A stretch of DNA of 64,000 nucleotides from Gammaproteobacteria bacterium 53_120_T64 (GTDB lineage: Bacteria > Pseudomonadota > Gammaproteobacteria > Pseudomonadales > Porticoccaceae). The stretch lies in contig MAAT01000005.1 in NCBI GenBank assembly GCA_002162815.1, positions 62,001 to 126,000 of the forward strand, in the 5' to 3' direction. The position numbers and the translations under genes were made by a program. The notes below the pieces were generated by a model that worked only from the letters and a program-made list of their open reading frames with translations, was not told where the DNA came from and ran no database searches. Of this stretch, positions 18,822 to 28,753 are shown in pieces (position 1 is the stretch's first letter; every line of letters begins with the position of its first letter).

Positions 18822-19341
18822 GATGCTGCTAAAGGCGGAAGCGGCCGAATCAGAGGCGGGCTTAGCGCAGGTGAATGGTCTTTTATTGCCACTTGCCGAT
18901 ACCGAACTCTTAGTGCCCCAGCTCGCCGTTGCCGAGGTAGTGAGTTGGGGGGAGCTGGCTGCGGGCGCTTTTCAGCCGGCTGAGTCGGCTGCCAATTTAC
19001 ACTGTTACGGCTGGCTCAGCTGGCGCTTTCAAAATATCCCCCTGTTGTCCTTTGATAGCCTGAGCCAAGGGCGCAAGCCGGCGCTCGATAAAGATGTAAA
19101 AATAGTGATTTGTAATGCCGTTTTTAAGGCGGCGGCGTTGGGCTTTTATGCGCTGCCGCTGACCGGATTTCCCCAGGCCTTACGCCTCAATATGGACGAA
19201 GAACTCGCGCTGGAGGGTGAGCCCTGCGATCGAGAGGCAGTGCAAATGCGTGTCAGTATCGATGGGCGGGAGGCTTTGATTCCCGATTTCGATTTTCTCG
19301 AGCAGGTTGTTTGCGATATTGTGGCGGCAAGAAATAAGTAA
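18808..19341 (+). CDS. chpC: CheW-domain protein ChpC
   Basis: About 177 residues. GTG 18808 is chosen because AAGGAG ends seven bases upstream; GTG 18811 is equally in frame. The CheW-like fold is seen in VNGLLLPLADTELLVPQLAV, VAEVVSWGELAAGAF and CYGWLSWRFQNIPLLSFDSL. ChpC is a second CheW adaptor that modulates the Pil-Chp pathway in Pseudomonas. It overlaps the chpB end by 14 bases. The Pseudomonas genes chpD and chpE do not follow. Confidence 0.87.
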   Translation: MVENKMLLKAEAAESEAGLAQVNGLLLPLADTELLVPQLAVAEVVSWGELAAGAFQPAESAANLHCYGWLSWRFQNIPLLSFDSLSQGRKPALDKDVKIVICNAVFKAAALGFYALPLTGFPQALRLNMDEELALEGEPCDREAVQMRVSIDGREALIPDFDFLEQVVCDIVAARNK

Positions 19342-19705
19342 GGTCGGGGTTGGGCACCTAGGGATAAAGCGGCGTTGAGGGCTTGGCGCTACTGCCCTCG
19401 GGTTTTACTGACCACAGTGAGTTTAGCGCGCTGGCATTGGTAGGGATGTTGACCCATTCATGTTGCTGTTGGCAGCTTCACTGCCACTGTCATCTGAGAC
19501 TGGCGTTATAAAATAATAAAGCTCCTCGAGCCCCCTTGATAAGCGTTTCACTACGCCGTTTAGGCTCTAACTATCAGCGTTAGCGGCTTCTGCTTAGCGC
19601 CATGCCCCGGCATCACCTGCTGGCTTATCAGTGCGGAGGCAAGGCGGGGCCTATGGTAGAATTCTTGGCTGCTAATCAAGGCACAATAAAGTCAGGAGCA
19701 ACGCT
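19342..19705 (+). other. 364-base intergenic region between chpC and the acyl-CoA synthetase
   Basis: No supportable gene is visible. A short hairpin-forming stretch GGCAGCTTCACTGCC lies near 19470-19485 without a T-run. A GGTAGAATTC sequence (about 19655) could be a -10 element for the downstream gene, but no convincing -35 partner is seen. Confidence 0.4.
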
Positions 19706-21325
19706 ATGCTAGGCCAGATGATGGGTGATGCACTCACCATTACATCGATTATGAAGTTTGCTAAAAAAGTCTTTCCCGATACCGAAATCGTCTCGGTGAC
19801 GGGTGACAACCCGCGCCACCGTTGTACCTTTGGCGAGGCTTTTTCGCGTGTGCAGCAACTGGCCAATGCACTGGCAAAATTGGGCTGTGCACCGGGGGAC
19901 CGAATTGCGACCTTGGCCTGGAACGACTACCGCCATTTTGAGTTGTACTATGGCATCAGCTGCTCAGGTTATGTTTGCCACACCATTAACCCTCGCCTCT
20001 TTCCCGAGCAGGTGTCCTATATCGTCAACCACGCGGAAGACCAATGGGTGTTTGTCGATCCCGCTTTCGTGCCGATGCTCGAGCAATTACAGGCTGAATT
20101 AAAGACCGTACGTGGTTTCGTGGTGATGACCAGTAAGGCCGCAATGCCCGAGACCACCTTGAATAATGTGCGTTGCTACGAAGAGCTGATCGAGGCCGAG
20201 GTCGATAGCTTTACCTGGCCCGAACTCGATGAAAATAGTGCCAGTAGCCTCTGTTACACCTCGGGTACCACGGGTAATCCGAAAGGCGTGCTGTATTCCC
20301 ATCGCAGTACCGTGCTGCACTGCTTGGGTACCAATACTAAAGATATTTTGGCCTTGGCTCCCGATGAAACCATGATGCCGGTAGTGCCGATGTTCCATGT
20401 CAATGCCTGGGGCAGTGTCTATGGCGCGGCCATGGCGGGTACTAAGTTGGTATTTCCGGGGCCTAAAATGGGTGATGGCGAGACGCTGGCAACATTGATT
20501 AATGAGGAGGGGGTGACCTTTGCCCTCGGGGTGCCAACGGTATGGCTAGCCCTGGTTAATTATTTGCAAGAGTCGGGTCGCAAGGTCGAATCGCTGCAGC
20601 GACTAGTGGTGGGTGGTGCCGCTTGCCCGCGCTCATTAATGGAGGCGATGGATGCCTTCGATGTCGACATGCATGTCGGTTGGGGCATGACAGAAATGAG
20701 CCCGCTGGGTACCTATAATACGCTATTGCCGTGGATGCATGACTTGCCGGAGGATGAGAAATTTGCCTACCGCTTGAAAGCGGGTCGACTAATATACGGT
20801 GTTGAGATGCGCATCGTCGATGAAGAAGTTAACGCCTTAGCTTGGGATGGTAAAGTCTCGGGGCGCCTGCAAGTGCGTGGCCCCTGGGTTTGTAAAAGTT
20901 ATTACAAGCTGGAGAATTCCGATGCCCATCTGCCCGATGGCTGGTTTGATACGGGCGATGTCGCGACCATCGACCCGTACGGTTTTATGCAGATCACCGA
21001 TCGCACCAAGGACGTTATCAAGTCGGGGGGAGAGTGGATCAGTTCCATTGATGTTGAAAATGCCGCGATGGGTCATGAGGATGTCGCCGAGGCCGCCGTG
21101 ATTGGTGTGCCTCACCCGAAATGGACAGAGCGGCCCTTGTTGGTCGTGGTGAAGCGCCCGGGTAGTGAGCCCCAGAAGGCAGACTTACTGGCCTATCTCG
21201 ACGGTAAAATAGCCAAGTGGTGGATTCCGGAAGATTGTGTCTTTGTTGAAGAAATCCCCCATACGGCGACGGGCAAGGTCAGTAAAAAAGACTTGCGGGA
21301 ATTGTTTGTCGAATACAGCTATTAA
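19706..21325 (+). CDS. AlkK-like medium/long-chain fatty-acid CoA ligase
   Basis: A 539-residue adenylate-forming enzyme activating fatty acids to acyl-CoA with ATP. The N-terminus [15 protein letters not shown] resembles AlkK. The AMP-binding signature is [19 protein letters not shown], followed by [41 protein letters not shown], and [14 protein letters not shown] (hinge and C-terminal domain); the catalytic lysine is probably in TGKVSKKDL. The ribosome-binding site is CAGGAGCAACGCT before ATG. The dehydrogenase gene follows 65 bases later, so the two likely act successively in fatty-acid oxidation. Confidence 0.92.
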   Translation: MLGQMMGDALTITSIMKFAKKVFPDTEIVSVTGDNPRHRCTFGEAFSRVQQLANALAKLGCAPGDRIATLAWNDYRHFELYYGISCSGYVCHTINPRLFPEQVSYIVNHAEDQWVFVDPAFVPMLEQLQAELKTVRGFVVMTSKAAMPETTLNNVRCYEELIEAEVDSFTWPELDENSASSLCYTSGTTGNPKGVLYSHRSTVLHCLGTNTKDILALAPDETMMPVVPMFHVNAWGSVYGAAMAGTKLVFPGPKMGDGETLATLINEEGVTFALGVPTVWLALVNYLQESGRKVESLQRLVVGGAACPRSLMEAMDAFDVDMHVGWGMTEMSPLGTYNTLLPWMHDLPEDEKFAYRLKAGRLIYGVEMRIVDEEVNALAWDGKVSGRLQVRGPWVCKSYYKLENSDAHLPDGWFDTGDVATIDPYGFMQITDRTKDVIKSGGEWISSIDVENAAMGHEDVAEAAVIGVPHPKWTERPLLVVVKRPGSEPQKADLLAYLDGKIAKWWIPEDCVFVEEIPHTATGKVSKKDLRELFVEYSY

Positions 21326-21390
21326 AGAATCGCTAGGAGTGTAGAGCAGCGGATGTACACATTAAATAATTTCACACAGCAGGTTTAACT

Positions 21391-23193
21391 ATGTCAGTGC
21401 CACTATTGAACGACCGGGATGTTGAATTTCTCCTTTACGAATTTCTCGATACCGAAAAATTGCTCGAGAGACCACGCTACAGTGAACACTCCCGTGAGAT
21501 TTTCGACGCCTCACTGCGCACGGCAAAAACCATTGCCGAAAAATACTTTGCCAATCATTTGGTCGAGGGTGATGAAAACGAACCGACACTGGAAGATGGC
21601 GTCGTTAAAATGATTCCAGAAACCAAGGTTGCCTGGGATGAATTCGCCAATGCCGGTTTTTTAGCCGCCCACCAAGACTACGAAGAGGGCGGCATGCAAA
21701 TGCCCGAAGTGGTTTTTCGCATGGTCATGGCCTATGTGAATGCGGCGAATATTGGCACAGCGGCCTATCCCTTTGTCTCTACAGGTGCGGCAAACTTAAT
21801 TCGCGCCTTTGGTTCGGAGGAGCAAAAAGCCAAGTTTTTAACCTTAATTATGGATGGGCGCAGCAATGGCACCATGTGCCTGACAGAGCCGGGGCAGGGC
21901 TCGGCGTTGGGTGATATCACCACTATGGCGGAGCCCGCCGATGACGGCACTTATCGGGTTTTTGGCCAGAAAATGTTTATTTCCTGTGCTGACCACAATA
22001 TTGCCGGCAATGTGATTCACATGGTGTTGGCCAAAATTAAGGGCGCCCCTCCCGGGGTAAAAGGTATTTCTCTTTTTATTGTGCCGAAATTTTTGGTGAA
22101 TGAAGACGGCTCACCGGGCGAGCGCAATGATGTCGTGGTTGCCGGCCTCAACCATAAAATGGGCTATCGCAATACGACCAATGCGGCATTAAATTTTGGC
22201 GAGCAAGAGGGTGCGATTGGCTACCTCGTTGGCGAGGCCAATAAGGGCCTCGGCTATATGTTCCAAATGATGAATGAGGCGCGTATTGGTGTCGCTCTCG
22301 GTGCAGCGTCGATTGCCTACCAAGGTTTCAATCACTCTTTGGATTATGCGCGGCAGCGACCCCAGGGCCGTTTGGCCTCATGCAAGGACCAGCTCTCACC
22401 TCAGGTTATGCTGGTGGAGCATGCGGATGTACGCCGCTTATTACTCGCGCAAAAATCTTATGCCGAGGGCTCACTGGCGATGTGCCTGTTTGGTAGTAGT
22501 TTGTTTGAAAACCAGAACAGTGCACAGAGTGAAGCGCTGCGCACCCGCAGCGCCCAGTTATTGGATTTACTGACACCGGTGATTAAATCGTGGCCATCAA
22601 AGTACGGCTGTATTTCCAATGATATGGCGATACAAATATTGGGTGGTGCGGGTTACACCCGGGAGTATCCGGTAGAACAGCTCTACCGGGACCAGCGACT
22701 CAACCCCATCCACGAAGGGGCGGAAGCTATACACGGCCTCGATTTACTGGGCCGAAAACTCAAGCTCTATGGCGGCGCGGGATACGCCTTCTTCAAAGAG
22801 GATGTCGCTGCGGATATTGCCTGTGCAAAAGGCTTAGACGCCGTTCAATCACTAGCCGGAAAGTTAGAAAGTGCGATGGCGGTGCTGGAGCAAACAACCG
22901 AATCACTGCAGCAGCAAATGGCAGAAGATATTGACCGTGGTCTAGCAAATGCCACGGCCTACCTCGATATGTTTGGTCGTATTGTCGGTGCTTGGATGTG
23001 GTTGAAGCAGGGCATTGTGGCGGCAAAAGCACTGGAGGGCGCGATCCACGAAAGTGATGAGCGTTTTTACCGGGGAAAACTGCAGGCCGCGAAATACTAT
23101 ATCGACTGGGAGTTACCTGCCGTCGTACAGTACGCAGCGTTACTCGAGGCGGGCAATAGCGTGCCATTTGAAATGCAGGATAAGTGGTTTTAA
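21391..23193 (+). CDS. acyl-CoA dehydrogenase (600-residue family with C-terminal extension)
   Basis: A flavoenzyme oxidising acyl-CoA to 2-enoyl-CoA. The FAD and substrate regions include TMCLTEPGQGSALGDI, GQKMFISCADHNIAGN and HKMGYRNTTNAALNFG. The C-terminal half has ILGGAGYTREYPVEQLYRDQ and the catalytic-glutamate region IHEGAEAIHGLDLLGRKL. At 600 residues it belongs to the larger family (DmdC/AcdA-like) with an extra C-terminal helical domain rather than the 380-residue classical type. Substrate chain length cannot be told. Probably co-transcribed with the acyl-CoA synthetase. Confidence 0.93.
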   Translation: MSVPLLNDRDVEFLLYEFLDTEKLLERPRYSEHSREIFDASLRTAKTIAEKYFANHLVEGDENEPTLEDGVVKMIPETKVAWDEFANAGFLAAHQDYEEGGMQMPEVVFRMVMAYVNAANIGTAAYPFVSTGAANLIRAFGSEEQKAKFLTLIMDGRSNGTMCLTEPGQGSALGDITTMAEPADDGTYRVFGQKMFISCADHNIAGNVIHMVLAKIKGAPPGVKGISLFIVPKFLVNEDGSPGERNDVVVAGLNHKMGYRNTTNAALNFGEQEGAIGYLVGEANKGLGYMFQMMNEARIGVALGAASIAYQGFNHSLDYARQRPQGRLASCKDQLSPQVMLVEHADVRRLLLAQKSYAEGSLAMCLFGSSLFENQNSAQSEALRTRSAQLLDLLTPVIKSWPSKYGCISNDMAIQILGGAGYTREYPVEQLYRDQRLNPIHEGAEAIHGLDLLGRKLKLYGGAGYAFFKEDVAADIACAKGLDAVQSLAGKLESAMAVLEQTTESLQQQMAEDIDRGLANATAYLDMFGRIVGAWMWLKQGIVAAKALEGAIHESDERFYRGKLQAAKYYIDWELPAVVQYAALLEAGNSVPFEMQDKWF

Positions 23194-23215
23194 TAGCGTT
23201 ATATAGCGATCTCTA

Positions 23216-23266
23216 GGCAACTGCCCACATTAATGAAGGCCTTTTTAATTAGTGGCGGGAGTTGCC
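23216..23266. terminator. likely bidirectional terminator between convergent genes
   Basis: An imperfect inverted repeat lies between the acyl-CoA dehydrogenase and the kinase gene. The outer arms GGCAACT and AGTTGCC are perfect, continued by CCCAC/GTGG, with inner TTAA and AAGG/CCTTTTT elements. The 3' arm reaches into the last codons of the kinase gene (stop at 23249). Placement and symmetry suit termination in both directions; no energy calculation was done. Confidence 0.45.
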
Positions 23267-26200
23267 CGGAGTGTTTGATGTTGACTTGTCACGCTGCATT
23301 TGCCTGTGTGATTTTCCGCGTACCTTAAACTCATTGAGGTATTTTTTCTCAAACTCTTCTCTAGGTAAGGGGCGGCTGATTAGGTAGCCCTGAATAATAT
23401 TGCAACCGAGCTCGTGAACGATGGCGCTTTGTTGCTCATTCTCAATACCCTCCGCGATCGTGGTCAGGCCGAGACTATCGGCCAGTGCAATAATTCCTTT
23501 AACAATAGGCTTGTCATCGGGGTTAAGTTCTATATCTTTGATAAAAGATCGGTCGATTTTTAAAATATCGACAGGTAAGTTCTTAAGATAATTTAGCGAT
23601 GAATAACCGGTGCCGAAATCGTCGATGGCAAGGGCAAAGCCCATGTCTTTTAAGGCCAGAAGCTCCTGCCTGCTCTTCTCTGGGTCGTCCATTAACATGC
23701 TTTCGGTCAGCTCCAGTTCAATAAGCGAAGCCGGAACATTACTTGTTTCCAATTGATAAAAGAGGAAGTCGGACAGACTACCGGTAGTTTCAATGTCTTT
23801 TGTCGATAGATTAATGGACAATTTGACGTCGAAATTTCTCTGCTGCCACTCGCCTATTTGTTTAAAGGCCTGACGAATTACCCAGAATGTTAAATCCTTA
23901 ATTAAACCTGTTTCCTCTGCCAGGGGGATAAATTCGGCGGGACTTAAAAATCCGTGTTTGGGGTGCTCCCAGCGAATAAGTGTTTCAGCAGCGACTACCC
24001 TATTTGAGCGCAAATCGACCTGGGGCTGGTAGTGAAGGACTAACTGTTGATGGGAAATGGCGTAGCGCAATTCCTGTTCCAATTCTAAGCGTCGTGCAAC
24101 CTTGTCTTCCATCCCCTGTTGGTAAAAGCTGTAATTATTACGGCTTTTCTTCGCGCTAAACATTGCCAGATCGGCATGTTTGAGCAGCGCATTCACATCC
24201 TCACCATCCTCGGGATAGATGGAAATACCGACACTGGCGGTGACAAACATTTTTTGTTGAATAAAAACGAAGGGACTGGCGAGGGAGCTGCAGATATTCT
24301 GTGCGATGAGAGCCACAGCATCGGCATCTTCGATATTCTCAAGAATCACCGTAAATTCATCGCCACCAAGACGTGCAACAAAATCACTTTCACGCACCGA
24401 GCTCTGCAGGCGGTCGGCAACGGCCTTGAGTAATAAATCACCAATATTATGACCCAGAGAATCATTAATGTTTTTAAAGTGGTCGAGGTCGAGAAATAGC
24501 ACTGCAAAATTTGAATTGTCGAGTTTTGCGCGATTGAGAATTAAGCGCAGGTCTTGCATCAACTTACTACGATTGGGAAGACCGGTAAGTGAATCGTGGT
24601 AAGCGAGTTCTTTCACGCGCTTTTCAACACGATTGGCCTGTAGTAGTCGGGACACCCGCTCTTTGAGGACGGTGAAATTTAATGGCTTGGTAATGTAGTC
24701 GGTAGCGCCGGAGGAAAATGCCTTGTTGATCGCCATATCATCATCGAGAGAGGTGATCATCAAAATAGGGGTATCATTAAAGTTGGGTAGAGCCTTAATC
24801 GTTTTACAGGCCTCGAAACCATCGATTTCAGGCATGATGGCGTCCATCAATATTAAGTCTGGAGTGTCTTGCTGACAAAACGAAATAGCTTGTTGTCCGT
24901 CGCGCGCTTCGAAGATTTGGAAGGCTTGCTCAGTGAAGATATTCTTTAAGGCCAGGCGGATAGTGCGATCGTCATCGACGATCAGTAGTTTATGTTTTCT
25001 CCGGTGAATTTCTTCAGTGTTGGTAATGGGGTTGAGAAGATTGTTTTCAATATCACGCTTTAAGATCTCAAAATCATCGACCAGGGCTTCGATGTAAATA
25101 TCACATTGGTGCAGTTGTTGATTCTTAGCAAGGTGCTCAATAATCTTTGCCGTTTCAAGAAAATTAATGGCGCCGAAATTACTGGCGCTGCCTTTTAAGG
25201 TGTGGGCCAGCTCGCGAACATTTTTGGCACTGCTGCGCTGCATTGCCTGCTTAAGCGAATCGATATAGATGGGTGAGTCTTCAAGGAATGCTTCAAGCAT
25301 TTTTATAACGACATCGCCCACCCCTTCGAAAAGATCCTCCATAACCTGAGGGTCGTATGCTAAAACTTGTTGTGTGTCATCATGCTCAGATTCGATGGGA
25401 GCGATAGCTTGTTGATGACCGGCAGAGTTGTTTTCTGACGTCCAGAAGATCAGCTCTTCACGGAGTTTATTGAGCCTGAGTGGTTTGCCGATAGAGCCGT
25501 CCATACCCGCGAGTAAGCATTTATCTTTGTCTTCATCAGAGGAGTTGGCACTCATCGCGATAATGGGTAGATGGAAATCACTTTTTTGTTTGCGAATCTC
25601 TAATGTTGCTTCATAGCCATCCATTACTGGCATATTGCAATCCATAAGAACCAGGTCGTAATCATGGCGTTGTGACTTGGTGACGGCATCTTGGCCATTG
25701 ATAGCAATGTCTGATCGATATCCCAGTTTATTGAGCATCTCGCGTGCAACTTGCTGGTTGACCCTGTTGTCATCAACGATAAGAATATATTTGTCGATGT
25801 TTTTGGTCTGTGTAAGGTTTGTAGCTCGTATGATTTGCTGTTGTGCTTCACCAGTGCTCGGGTTGTTGTTGATATTAATAAGTTGGTCGAAGGAAGATCT
25901 GAGCAAGGGTTTTTCTATCGTTAAAAAACGATGGGCTTCCAGTTTGAGTGGTCTGTAGGGGTTGATTAAAATAGCAACAGTGACGCCTTCACTTTCGGCA
26001 AGTTGTGATAGTAGAGGTAGGAATTCACTTTCATTGAGGTAGTAAATTTCCTCGTCGACAATAATAAATTCAAAGCCTATCTGGGCATTTTTTAAGCGCG
26101 ATATTTCAAGTTGAGCGGCGCGTAAGCTACTGGTGCTGATGCAGAGAAAATCATTTTTTTGTATGGAAGACGCCGTAAATAACCTGACGATAGTGCTATT

Positions 26201-27766
26201 GGTGATTAATAGCGCGTGTTTTTGTTCATCAAGTGACAGGCCGGCATCGCTATTTGATGCCGAGAATATTTGCTCGATGGGGACGTTAAAGGTAAATGTT
26301 GAGCCTCTGTCGGGGGTGCTGTGAAGCGCTATTTTACCATCCATTAATTCTACCATTTGCTTGCAGATCGTCAGGCCGAGCCCGGTGCCCGTATAGGCTT
26401 TAGTGATGGATGAGTCTGCCTGAGTAAAGGCATCAAATATGCTGGCCTGACTCTCTTCTTTAATGCCAATCCCGGTGTCACGTATTTCAAATTCTATTTC
26501 AGCATTGGCTTCATGTTGGTAGCGGATACGTAAAAATATCTCACCGCTATCGGTGAACTTAATGGCATTACCCAGTAAGTTGATCAGTACTTGGCGAACC
26601 TTTGAGGAGTCGATGGCGACTAGGCTGGAGATGGTGGCGCTATCGATGTCATAGCCAAAATTCAGTTTTTTTCTAAGAGCCTGTGCGGAGAGGAGCTGTA
26701 TCACCTCTTCGGCGAGGTCTCGGATGTCAACCTGTTTCAGGTTGACATCCATGTTTCCCGATTCCATTTTTGAAAAGTCGAGAATATCTTCAATTAAATC
26801 CAGTAGGTTTTCCCCGGAATTTTTTGCAATATCGATATATTCGGCTTGCCGGGAATTAAGTCGGCTTTCACTGAGCAGGTCCATCATACCGAGCACGGCA
26901 TTGAGTGGGGTGCGCAATTCATGGGTGACGTTGGCAACGAACTCCCCCTTCACTCTGGCAGTTTCCAGAGCTTTGTCGTGAGCGTTTTTAAGCTCTTCCT
27001 CTCTAAGCTCTATGCCGTCCATCATGGTGTTAAAGGCGTACTGCATTTTAGCCACATCGGGCTGTGCTTCCAGGGTGGCGCGAATGGAGGTATTGCCTTT
27101 TTCGGCCTCGCCCATTACCAAAGCAAGTTGTTTGACCGGGCGGGTAACACGTTTTGAAATCTGAAAAAGACTCAAGATAATTAAAGCGGCAATAGCAAAG
27201 GATACGATAAAGCTGGTCTGGTAGGTTCCACGCTGCATTAGGTGCAGGGTATCTTTACTCATCGAAAGCGTGACATAACCCAATAAAGCCTTGGCGTCAT
27301 CCGGGTCTTGGTAGATGTCTGTCAATTCTTCATCAAAACCAATTGCTGAAAAAACAGGGGAAGAAAAAACCCAATCCGAGTCGCTCTCAACGACCATCAT
27401 TGCGGCGTCATCGTGGGGGGGCGTGCTCAAAGGCTCTGAATAAATATCGACTGCTCTGTACAATATGCTGCCATCGGCGGCTTTGAGTTCTATGACTTCA
27501 ATGTCGGGAAAGCCTGCAATCGAGTTAACCACCTCTTGAGCCGCGTATTCACTTTGATAAAGTAAGGCAAGTTTACTTTGACCGGCAAATGTTTGAGTAA
27601 TTTGCATGCCTTGGGCGCGCATCTGTTTTTTCAAAATGTCGTTGGATGTCCTGCCTACAGCGAAGGAGACAAGGGTCGACATCAGAATAACAGCGATAAC
27701 AAAGATGATAATCAGCTGTTGACTGAATTGTAGGTCGAGTAGTTTTTTACTGGTACGCTTAAGCAT
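23249..27766 (-). CDS. membrane hybrid histidine kinase fused to receivers, HPt, GGDEF and EAL
   Basis: A 1505-residue inner-membrane signalling protein. Helix 1 is at about 16-38, a periplasmic domain at about 40-180, helix 2 at about 183-203, then HAMP. The kinase has His282 in THELRTPLNAVLG and ATP-site motifs LLGNAIKFTDSG and TGTGLGLTICKQM. Next are a degenerate receiver-like stretch (about 510-630), a receiver with Asp709 (LMDCNMPVMDGY), HPt His855 (AHTLKGSA), a second receiver with Asp975 (LMDAIMPEIDGF), GGDEF at 1134-1138 with an RESD inhibitory site before it, and EAL starting at Glu1261 (ETLIRWEHP), with the other EAL residues (NLS, ELTES, IDDFGTGYSS, LKIDRSF, AEGIE) present. It lies 11 bases after the binding-protein gene. 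Its ligand is unknown. Confidence 0.93.
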   Translation of the reverse strand: MLKRTSKKLLDLQFSQQLIIIFVIAVILMSTLVSFAVGRTSNDILKKQMRAQGMQITQTFAGQSKLALLYQSEYAAQEVVNSIAGFPDIEVIELKAADGSILYRAVDIYSEPLSTPPHDDAAMMVVESDSDWVFSSPVFSAIGFDEELTDIYQDPDDAKALLGYVTLSMSKDTLHLMQRGTYQTSFIVSFAIAALIILSLFQISKRVTRPVKQLALVMGEAEKGNTSIRATLEAQPDVAKMQYAFNTMMDGIELREEELKNAHDKALETARVKGEFVANVTHELRTPLNAVLGMMDLLSESRLNSRQAEYIDIAKNSGENLLDLIEDILDFSKMESGNMDVNLKQVDIRDLAEEVIQLLSAQALRKKLNFGYDIDSATISSLVAIDSSKVRQVLINLLGNAIKFTDSGEIFLRIRYQHEANAEIEFEIRDTGIGIKEESQASIFDAFTQADSSITKAYTGTGLGLTICKQMVELMDGKIALHSTPDRGSTFTFNVPIEQIFSASNSDAGLSLDEQKHALLITNSTIVRLFTASSIQKNDFLCISTSSLRAAQLEISRLKNAQIGFEFIIVDEEIYYLNESEFLPLLSQLAESEGVTVAILINPYRPLKLEAHRFLTIEKPLLRSSFDQLININNNPSTGEAQQQIIRATNLTQTKNIDKYILIVDDNRVNQQVAREMLNKLGYRSDIAINGQDAVTKSQRHDYDLVLMDCNMPVMDGYEATLEIRKQKSDFHLPIIAMSANSSDEDKDKCLLAGMDGSIGKPLRLNKLREELIFWTSENNSAGHQQAIAPIESEHDDTQQVLAYDPQVMEDLFEGVGDVVIKMLEAFLEDSPIYIDSLKQAMQRSSAKNVRELAHTLKGSASNFGAINFLETAKIIEHLAKNQQLHQCDIYIEALVDDFEILKRDIENNLLNPITNTEEIHRRKHKLLIVDDDRTIRLALKNIFTEQAFQIFEARDGQQAISFCQQDTPDLILMDAIMPEIDGFEACKTIKALPNFNDTPILMITSLDDDMAINKAFSSGATDYITKPLNFTVLKERVSRLLQANRVEKRVKELAYHDSLTGLPNRSKLMQDLRLILNRAKLDNSNFAVLFLDLDHFKNINDSLGHNIGDLLLKAVADRLQSSVRESDFVARLGGDEFTVILENIEDADAVALIAQNICSSLASPFVFIQQKMFVTASVGISIYPEDGEDVNALLKHADLAMFSAKKSRNNYSFYQQGMEDKVARRLELEQELRYAISHQQLVLHYQPQVDLRSNRVVAAETLIRWEHPKHGFLSPAEFIPLAEETGLIKDLTFWVIRQAFKQIGEWQQRNFDVKLSINLSTKDIETTGSLSDFLFYQLETSNVPASLIELELTESMLMDDPEKSRQELLALKDMGFALAIDDFGTGYSSLNYLKNLPVDILKIDRSFIKDIELNPDDKPIVKGIIALADSLGLTTIAEGIENEQQSAIVHELGCNIIQGYLISRPLPREEFEKKYLNEFKVRGKSHRQMQRDKSTSNTPGNSRH

Positions 27767-27777
27767 TAGTCATAAGC

Positions 27778-28722
27778 CTATAGTAGTCGGTGGATATGTA
27801 ATCCACCGATGTCGTTGGGCATAATGCCGAGATGCTTGCTGGTTCGCTCATTAACAATCAGGTGTACATTTTTCAGGGGTAATAAGCGGGTTCTGGGTAT
27901 AGAGGGCAGTTTTTCATGGTGTCGGGCCAATTCGCCTAGGGCGCCACCCATTCTGAAATTGTCGGGATAGACCGAGAATAGTACACCGCGTTTGACGTGC
28001 GTTGGATTGGAAGAAAAAACCACTATTTTTTTCTTCCAGGCGGCTTCCATTACTAGCATCAATATACTTGGGTCGTTGAGATGGGCGCCTCGCATCAACC
28101 AAATGGCGTCAGATGGTGAGGCCAGGTTGATAATGGCCAGGTATTTATCGGCAGCTTGTTGTACCGAGCTGACTTCCTCTGATTGTAAGGTTTTACCCCG
28201 CCGAGCTAGGAAACTTTTAGCGCGATCAATTTGTTGTTGGCGATCAGTATTAGCGACGACAAACACCCGTTTGATAAATGGGGCAATGGTTAATAAGTTC
28301 GACAAAATGATTTCTGGGTCGGGGGTCATTGAGACTCCAATGACGGGTGTCTCAGTATTTGTAATAGCACCGGCAACTATGGGGACCTTTAAGTCAAGCT
28401 GTCGAGCTTTTTTTAGCGATAGCTTGCCGAGTGTCATTATTACATTGGGTTGGTATTGCTCGATTTTTTGCTTGAGTCTATTGTTGTCGTTACGAGACTC
28501 AAGTCGAAATTCTTTGATGCTAGCGGGGTAGTTTTCTTCAATGCCTTTAATGATGCTACGGTATATTTTGTTATAAGGGGCTTTTACATTCGGGTAAATG
28601 ATAAGTAGGCCTGATGATAAGGCATGACCGGGTATCAATAACTGCCCGAATAGCAGTAGGGCGAGCCCAAATAAGTGCCCTCTGCCATACCCTGTTTGTA
28701 TTTCCCTATTAAAAACGCGCAT
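27778..28722 (-). CDS. periplasmic substrate-binding protein (ABC-type, COG2984-like)
   Basis: A 314-residue exported protein. The N-terminal hydrophobic stretch (about 17-35, LFGLALLLFGQLLIPGHALS) looks like a signal peptide. The mature part begins LLIIYPNVKAPYNKIYRSII and shows the two-lobe binding-protein pattern: NVIMTLGKLSLKKA, VPIVAGAITNTETPVIGVS, IKRVFVVANTDRQQQ, DAIWLMRGAHLNDPS and VVFSSNPTHVKRGVLFSV. No ABC permease or ATPase gene is nearby. With the receptor gene upstream and the sensor kinase gene downstream, it more likely presents a ligand to the kinase periplasmic domain than feeds an importer (inference). Confidence 0.82.
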   Translation of the reverse strand: MRVFNREIQTGYGRGHLFGLALLLFGQLLIPGHALSSGLLIIYPNVKAPYNKIYRSIIKGIEENYPASIKEFRLESRNDNNRLKQKIEQYQPNVIMTLGKLSLKKARQLDLKVPIVAGAITNTETPVIGVSMTPDPEIILSNLLTIAPFIKRVFVVANTDRQQQIDRAKSFLARRGKTLQSEEVSSVQQAADKYLAIINLASPSDAIWLMRGAHLNDPSILMLVMEAAWKKKIVVFSSNPTHVKRGVLFSVYPDNFRMGGALGELARHHEKLPSIPRTRLLPLKNVHLIVNERTSKHLGIMPNDIGGLHIHRLL

Positions 28723-28753
28723 AGATATCCGTTGAAAGTGTCAGTTTTCTGTC

